Source of the DNA: Flavobacterium ustbae | Lineage (GTDB): Bacteria > Bacteroidota > Bacteroidia > Flavobacteriales > Flavobacteriaceae | DNA: 64,000 bases | Assembly (NCBI RefSeq): GCF_003946915.1 | Contig: NZ_RPOC01000011.1 | Location: 1 to 64,000, forward strand | Direction: 5' to 3' | Shown: positions 60,384 to 64,000 of the stretch, one piece after another | How the letters are laid out: each line of letters opens with the position of its first letter | Numbering within the stretch: the first letter of the stretch is position 1 | Position numbers and translations under genes: made by a program | The notes under the pieces: generated by a model | Database searches by the model: none | The model's input: the letters and a program-made list of their open reading frames with translations, nothing else | Told to the model about the DNA's origin: nothing

Positions 60384-62729
60384 ATGAATCAATCAGTACA
60401 CAACAAATTAGTTTCTTTTATATGGTCAATTGCAGACGATTGCTTGCGAGATGTATATGTACGCGGAAAATATCGTGATGTAATTTTACCAATGGTGGTT
60501 TTACGCCGTTTAGATGCACTTCTTGAACCAACAAAAGAAGCTGTTTTGGAAGAATTGGCATTTCAGCGCGATGAAGCACATATTACAGATTGGGACGAAA
60601 AAGGATTGCGTGCCGCTTCTGGTTATGTTTTTTACAATACAAGCGAATGGACTTTGCAAAGATTGCACGGAACAGCAACAAATAGTCAGCAATTATTACA
60701 AGCAAATTTTGAGGATTATTTAAATGGTTTCAGTAATAATGTTAAAGAAATCATTGAGAAATTCAAGCTAAAAAGTCAAATCCGGCATATGGCAACAAAA
60801 GACGTGTTGCTTGATGTGTTAGAAAAATTTACTTCTCCAGATATTAATTTAACCCCTTTTGAGAAAACCGACAGTAATGGTCGTAAACTTCCTGCTTTAT
60901 CAAATTTAGGAATGGGATATGTTTTTGAAGAATTAATTAGAAAATTTAACGAAGAAAACAACGAAGAAGCTGGAGAACACTTTACTCCACGTGAGGTAAT
61001 TGACTTAATGACACACATTATTTTTGACCCAATCAAGAATAATTTGCCTCCAGTTATGACCATCTATGATCCTGCTTGCGGAAGCGGTGGAATGTTGACT
61101 GAATCTCAAAACTTCATAAAAGATGAAGATGGAGAAATTCGTGCAAAGGGTGATGTCTATTTGTATGGGAAAGAAATCAACGACGAGACATATGCGATTT
61201 GTAAATCGGATATGATGATTAAAGGGAATAATCCTGAAAATATTCGTGTTGGTTCGACATTGTCTACGGATGAATTTGCAGGAACTACTTTCGATTTTAT
61301 GTTATCTAACCCTCCTTACGGAAAATCATGGGCTAGTGAGCAAAAATATATTAAGGACGGAAAAGATGTAATTGATTCCCGTTTTCAAATAAAACTAAAA
61401 AACTATTGGGGAATCGAAGAAGACGTTGACGCTATACCACGTTCATCAGATGGACAATTGTTGTTTTTGATGGAAATGGTCAGCAAAATGAAACCACTTT
61501 CACATAGTAAAACAGGAACACGAATCGCTTCTATACATAACGGAAGTAGTTTATTTACCGGAGACGCAGGAGGTGGCGAGAGCAATATTCGTCGTTATAT
61601 TATTGAAAACGACTGGCTCGAAGCCATTGTACAATTGCCAAATAACCTATTTTACAATACAGGAATTACAACTTATATCTGGATTTTAAGCAACAACAAA
61701 ACCGAAAAAAGGAAAGGTAAAGTACAGCTCATAGATGCAGGACAATTGTATCGTAAACTTCGCAAGAACTTAGGAAATAAAAATTGTGAGTTTGCGCCTG
61801 AACATATCACAGAAATAGTAAAAACGTACAATGATCTGGAAGCTATTGAACGTAAAACCGATAATGAAATTGCTTCAAAAGTATTTGACAACAATGATTT
61901 TGGCTATCACAAAGTAACAATCGAAAGACCAAAACGTTTAAAAGCTCAATTTACAAAAGAGCGAATTGAAGAGTTACGCTATGACAAATCGCTAAAAGAA
62001 GCAATGGAATATGCGTATAAAACATATGGCGAAGAAGTTTATACCGATATTGCAAAACACAAGAAAGAGATTCTGCATTGGGCAGAAAAGCAAGAACTTA
62101 ATTTAAACAGTAAACAAGAAACTGCTTTAACAAGCAAAACTTTGTGGGAAAAACAAAAATTTTTGCTAGACAATGGTTTGCAATTATTTCAAAAAACGGG
62201 AACAAAAGAATTTAATGATTTTAACGAGTTTCGTGTAAAAGTTGATGAGGTAATTAAATCTGAAAAACTAAAACTTTCTGCTTCCGAAAAAAATGCAATC
62301 CTTAATGCTGTTAGCTGGTATGATGAAGAAGCTGAAAAAGTGATAAAAGGAACCGTAAAACTGACTGGCGAGAAGTTAGAAAAGGTTTTAAATCATTTGA
62401 ATTGCTTAGAAAATGAATTACCTAATTACGGCTATTTTACAACAGCAAAAAAAGGAGAATATATCACTTATGAAACTGAAAGCGACTTACGTGATTTTGA
62501 AAATGTACCACTCAAAGAAAATATTTACACCTATTTTTTACGTGAAGTAAAACCACATGTAGAAGAAGCCTGGATAAATCTTGATAATACTAAAATTGGT
62601 TACGAAATAAGTTTTAATAAATATTTCCACCAATATAAACCATTACGTGACATTATAGAAGTTACTAAAGATATCGTTGATTTAGAGAAATTAAGTGATG
62701 GCTTAATTGCCGAAATTTTAAGCTTGTAA
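60384..62729 (+). CDS. hsdM: Type I restriction-modification methyltransferase subunit
   Basis: The 781-residue protein is an N6-adenine methyltransferase (HsdM). An HsdM N-terminal helical domain (about 8-150) is followed by motif I DPACGSGGM (229-237) binding S-adenosylmethionine and catalytic motif IV NPPYG (309-313); EEAGEHFTPREVIDLM (about 194-209) is also typical. It is longer than classic HsdM of about 520 residues, with a charged helical C-terminal extension of some 250 residues (from about 520) of unknown role. With HsdS it methylates a bipartite DNA site, and with HsdR, perhaps next past the window edge, it would cut. Confidence 0.9.
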   Translation: MNQSVHNKLVSFIWSIADDCLRDVYVRGKYRDVILPMVVLRRLDALLEPTKEAVLEELAFQRDEAHITDWDEKGLRAASGYVFYNTSEWTLQRLHGTATNSQQLLQANFEDYLNGFSNNVKEIIEKFKLKSQIRHMATKDVLLDVLEKFTSPDINLTPFEKTDSNGRKLPALSNLGMGYVFEELIRKFNEENNEEAGEHFTPREVIDLMTHIIFDPIKNNLPPVMTIYDPACGSGGMLTESQNFIKDEDGEIRAKGDVYLYGKEINDETYAICKSDMMIKGNNPENIRVGSTLSTDEFAGTTFDFMLSNPPYGKSWASEQKYIKDGKDVIDSRFQIKLKNYWGIEEDVDAIPRSSDGQLLFLMEMVSKMKPLSHSKTGTRIASIHNGSSLFTGDAGGGESNIRRYIIENDWLEAIVQLPNNLFYNTGITTYIWILSNNKTEKRKGKVQLIDAGQLYRKLRKNLGNKNCEFAPEHITEIVKTYNDLEAIERKTDNEIASKVFDNNDFGYHKVTIERPKRLKAQFTKERIEELRYDKSLKEAMEYAYKTYGEEVYTDIAKHKKEILHWAEKQELNLNSKQETALTSKTLWEKQKFLLDNGLQLFQKTGTKEFNDFNEFRVKVDEVIKSEKLKLSASEKNAILNAVSWYDEEAEKVIKGTVKLTGEKLEKVLNHLNCLENELPNYGYFTTAKKGEYITYETESDLRDFENVPLKENIYTYFLREVKPHVEEAWINLDNTKIGYEISFNKYFHQYKPLRDIIEVTKDIVDLEKLSDGLIAEILSL

Positions 62730-62732
62730 AAT

Positions 62733-63974
62733 ATGAAAAAATACGACAAGTATAAAAATAGCGGTGCGGAATGGTTAGAAGAAATTCCTGAGCATTGGGA
62801 AGTGAAAAAATTTAAGTTTGTTTCACATACCCAGAAAGGAAAACTTCCAAATAAAATTACTTCAATAAATGAATTAGAACTACCGCCATATATGAGTATG
62901 GAATACTTAAGAGGAGGAGAAGAAAATCAATGGGTAATTGATAAAAATGCTAAAATTATTGACGAGGGAGAAGTGCTATTACTTTGGGATGGTTCAAATG
63001 CAGGAGAATTTATAAAAAGCAGAAAAGGAGTTATATCCTCAACTGTAGCACAAATTGAATTTAAACACATTAATAAAGGCTTTGCTTGGTATTATTCAAA
63101 ACTTTTGGAGATTGAATTAAGAAAAAAAAACATAGGAATGGGAATTCCCCATGTTAATGGAAATGAGTTAAAAAATTTTCTAGTAGTTATACCTCTAATC
63201 GAAGAACAAACCGCAATAGCCAATTTTCTTGATGATAAGACCAAGAGGATAGATCAAGCTATTGCCATTAAACAAAGACAAATAGAACTGCTTAAAGAAC
63301 GCAGACAAATATTGATTCATAAAGCTGTTACCAGAGGTTTGAATGATGTTGCAAAGTTGAAAGATAGTGGTGTGGAATGGATTGGGGAGATTCCTGAGCA
63401 TTGGAAGGTGAAACGTTTAAAGTATGTAGCCGAAATAGTGTATGGTATTTCTCCTCATGAAAAAACATACAATGATGAAGGAGAAGGAACAGTTCTTATA
63501 AATGGCCCTGTTGAGTATTCTGAAACAGATTTTGGATATACAAGATCATTAAAATGGACAACATCACCGGTAAAATTTGCAAAAAAAGGAAGTTTGCTTT
63601 TCTGTTTACGTGGTTCAACTACAGGAAGATTAAATATATGTCATCAAGATGTGGCAATTGGAAGGGGTTGTGCTTCAATATTGGGCAGAGAAAACCATGA
63701 ATTTCTTATTAAAACAGTTATTGCCTTAAAAGAAAGAATTGTTGAAACTTTTAAAGGTTCAACTTTTCCGAGTGTAACAAGTTCAGATTTGGATAATTAT
63801 AGTATTCCATTACCTCCAAAAGAAGAACAAACAGCAATTTCAGAATACATCGAAATCGCCACGAACAAAATCGCCACCGCCATTTCTTTAAAAGAGCAAG
63901 AAATTGAGAAATTGAAGGAGTATAAAATGAGCTTGATCGATGGAGTTGTTACTGGTAAGATAAGGGTTTCTTAA
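62733..63974 (+). CDS. hsdS: Type I restriction-modification specificity subunit
   Basis: The 413-residue protein has two target-recognition halves, each starting with a (K-x-)SG-x-EW-x-x-EIPEHW motif (about 4-22 and 209-227) and ending in a conserved helix after EEQTAI (about 152-200 and 365-410). The first-half end (LKERRQILIHKAVTRGL) and the second (LKEYKMSLIDGVVTGKI) are the usual HsdS spacer helices. Each half contacts one part of the split recognition site. It is 3 bases after hsdM. The sequence target cannot be read. Confidence 0.9.
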   Translation: MKKYDKYKNSGAEWLEEIPEHWEVKKFKFVSHTQKGKLPNKITSINELELPPYMSMEYLRGGEENQWVIDKNAKIIDEGEVLLLWDGSNAGEFIKSRKGVISSTVAQIEFKHINKGFAWYYSKLLEIELRKKNIGMGIPHVNGNELKNFLVVIPLIEEQTAIANFLDDKTKRIDQAIAIKQRQIELLKERRQILIHKAVTRGLNDVAKLKDSGVEWIGEIPEHWKVKRLKYVAEIVYGISPHEKTYNDEGEGTVLINGPVEYSETDFGYTRSLKWTTSPVKFAKKGSLLFCLRGSTTGRLNICHQDVAIGRGCASILGRENHEFLIKTVIALKERIVETFKGSTFPSVTSSDLDNYSIPLPPKEEQTAISEYIEIATNKIATAISLKEQEIEKLKEYKMSLIDGVVTGKIRVS

Positions 63975-64000
63975 ATGGAAGTTCTTTTGAATAAATTAAT
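63975..64000 (+). CDS. Partial next gene of the type I operon, truncated by the window edge
   Basis: An ATG at 63975 follows the hsdS stop with no gap, and eight codons (MEVLLNKL) stay open to the edge. Tight coupling implies it belongs to the operon; hsdR or an accessory gene is possible, but this is too short to identify. Confidence 0.4.

Overview
This is an AT-rich stretch of a Bacteroidota chromosome, very probably a Flavobacterium. The evidence is the gene content: zapA-rny, a xerD/aroQ neighbourhood, DUF4290, DUF5686, DUF4249, a GlmU-like fusion protein and B-type L31. It is also the surface biology: TonB receptors with a carboxypeptidase-like N-terminal domain, many small beta-barrels, and an ECF sigma/FecR pair. 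Several promoters have the Bacteroidota form, TTG about 19 bp ahead of TAnnTTTG. No rRNA, CRISPR array or complete prophage is seen.

Layout. 1-111: the inner-strand end of an IS3-type insertion sequence running off the left edge. 112-5370: an accessory-looking stretch with stacked palindromes, a 1047-residue secreted repeat protein and two small regulator-like genes. 5375-12250: a hydrolase, an acetyltransferase-fold protein and two consecutive porin plus dicarboxylate-transporter modules (porin/DcuA-B family and porin/DASS family). 12451-22490: housekeeping genes (ABC-F ATPase, GlmU-like protein, L31, GT2 glycosyltransferase, phosphohexomutase, MsbA-like exporter). 22620-28483: DUF2971 protein, an EF-hand-like lipoprotein, and an M23 peptidase/TonB receptor pair. 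28657-31014: coiled-coil gene, zapA, a 6S-like RNA and rny, behind one good promoter. 31151-32670: a histidine kinase broken by one base at its H-box. 32823-37269: xerD and aroQ with four small outer-membrane barrel genes between them. 37437-43510: DUF5686 protein, CDF metal exporter, murA, DUF4290, DUF493. 43761-51550: esterase, barstar-like protein, AAA ATPase, recQ, fmt, HU, YqgE, class IV aminotransferase, START-like protein. 51701: tRNA-Met(CAU). 54342-59537: a cell-surface-signalling locus (ECF sigma, small protein, FecR anti-sigma, TonB receptor, DUF4249 lipoprotein). 60384-64000: a type I restriction-modification operon (hsdM, hsdS) continuing off the right edge.

How the parts fit. 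Much of the window serves the envelope: uptake (porins, TonB receptors, symporters), peptidoglycan (murA, GlmU-like protein, M23) and lipid or glycan export. Intergenic spaces are rich in perfect inverted repeats of a few recurring families. The items most worth a second look are the 6S-like RNA before rny, the H-box frameshift in the kinase, the Cys-to-Asp change in the MurA active-site loop, the barstar fold fused to an unknown domain with no nuclease beside it, the palindromes upstream of the porin-dcu operon, and the 26-bp inverted repeat that runs from stop codon to stop codon between two convergent genes. I did not find a clearly new multi-gene system.
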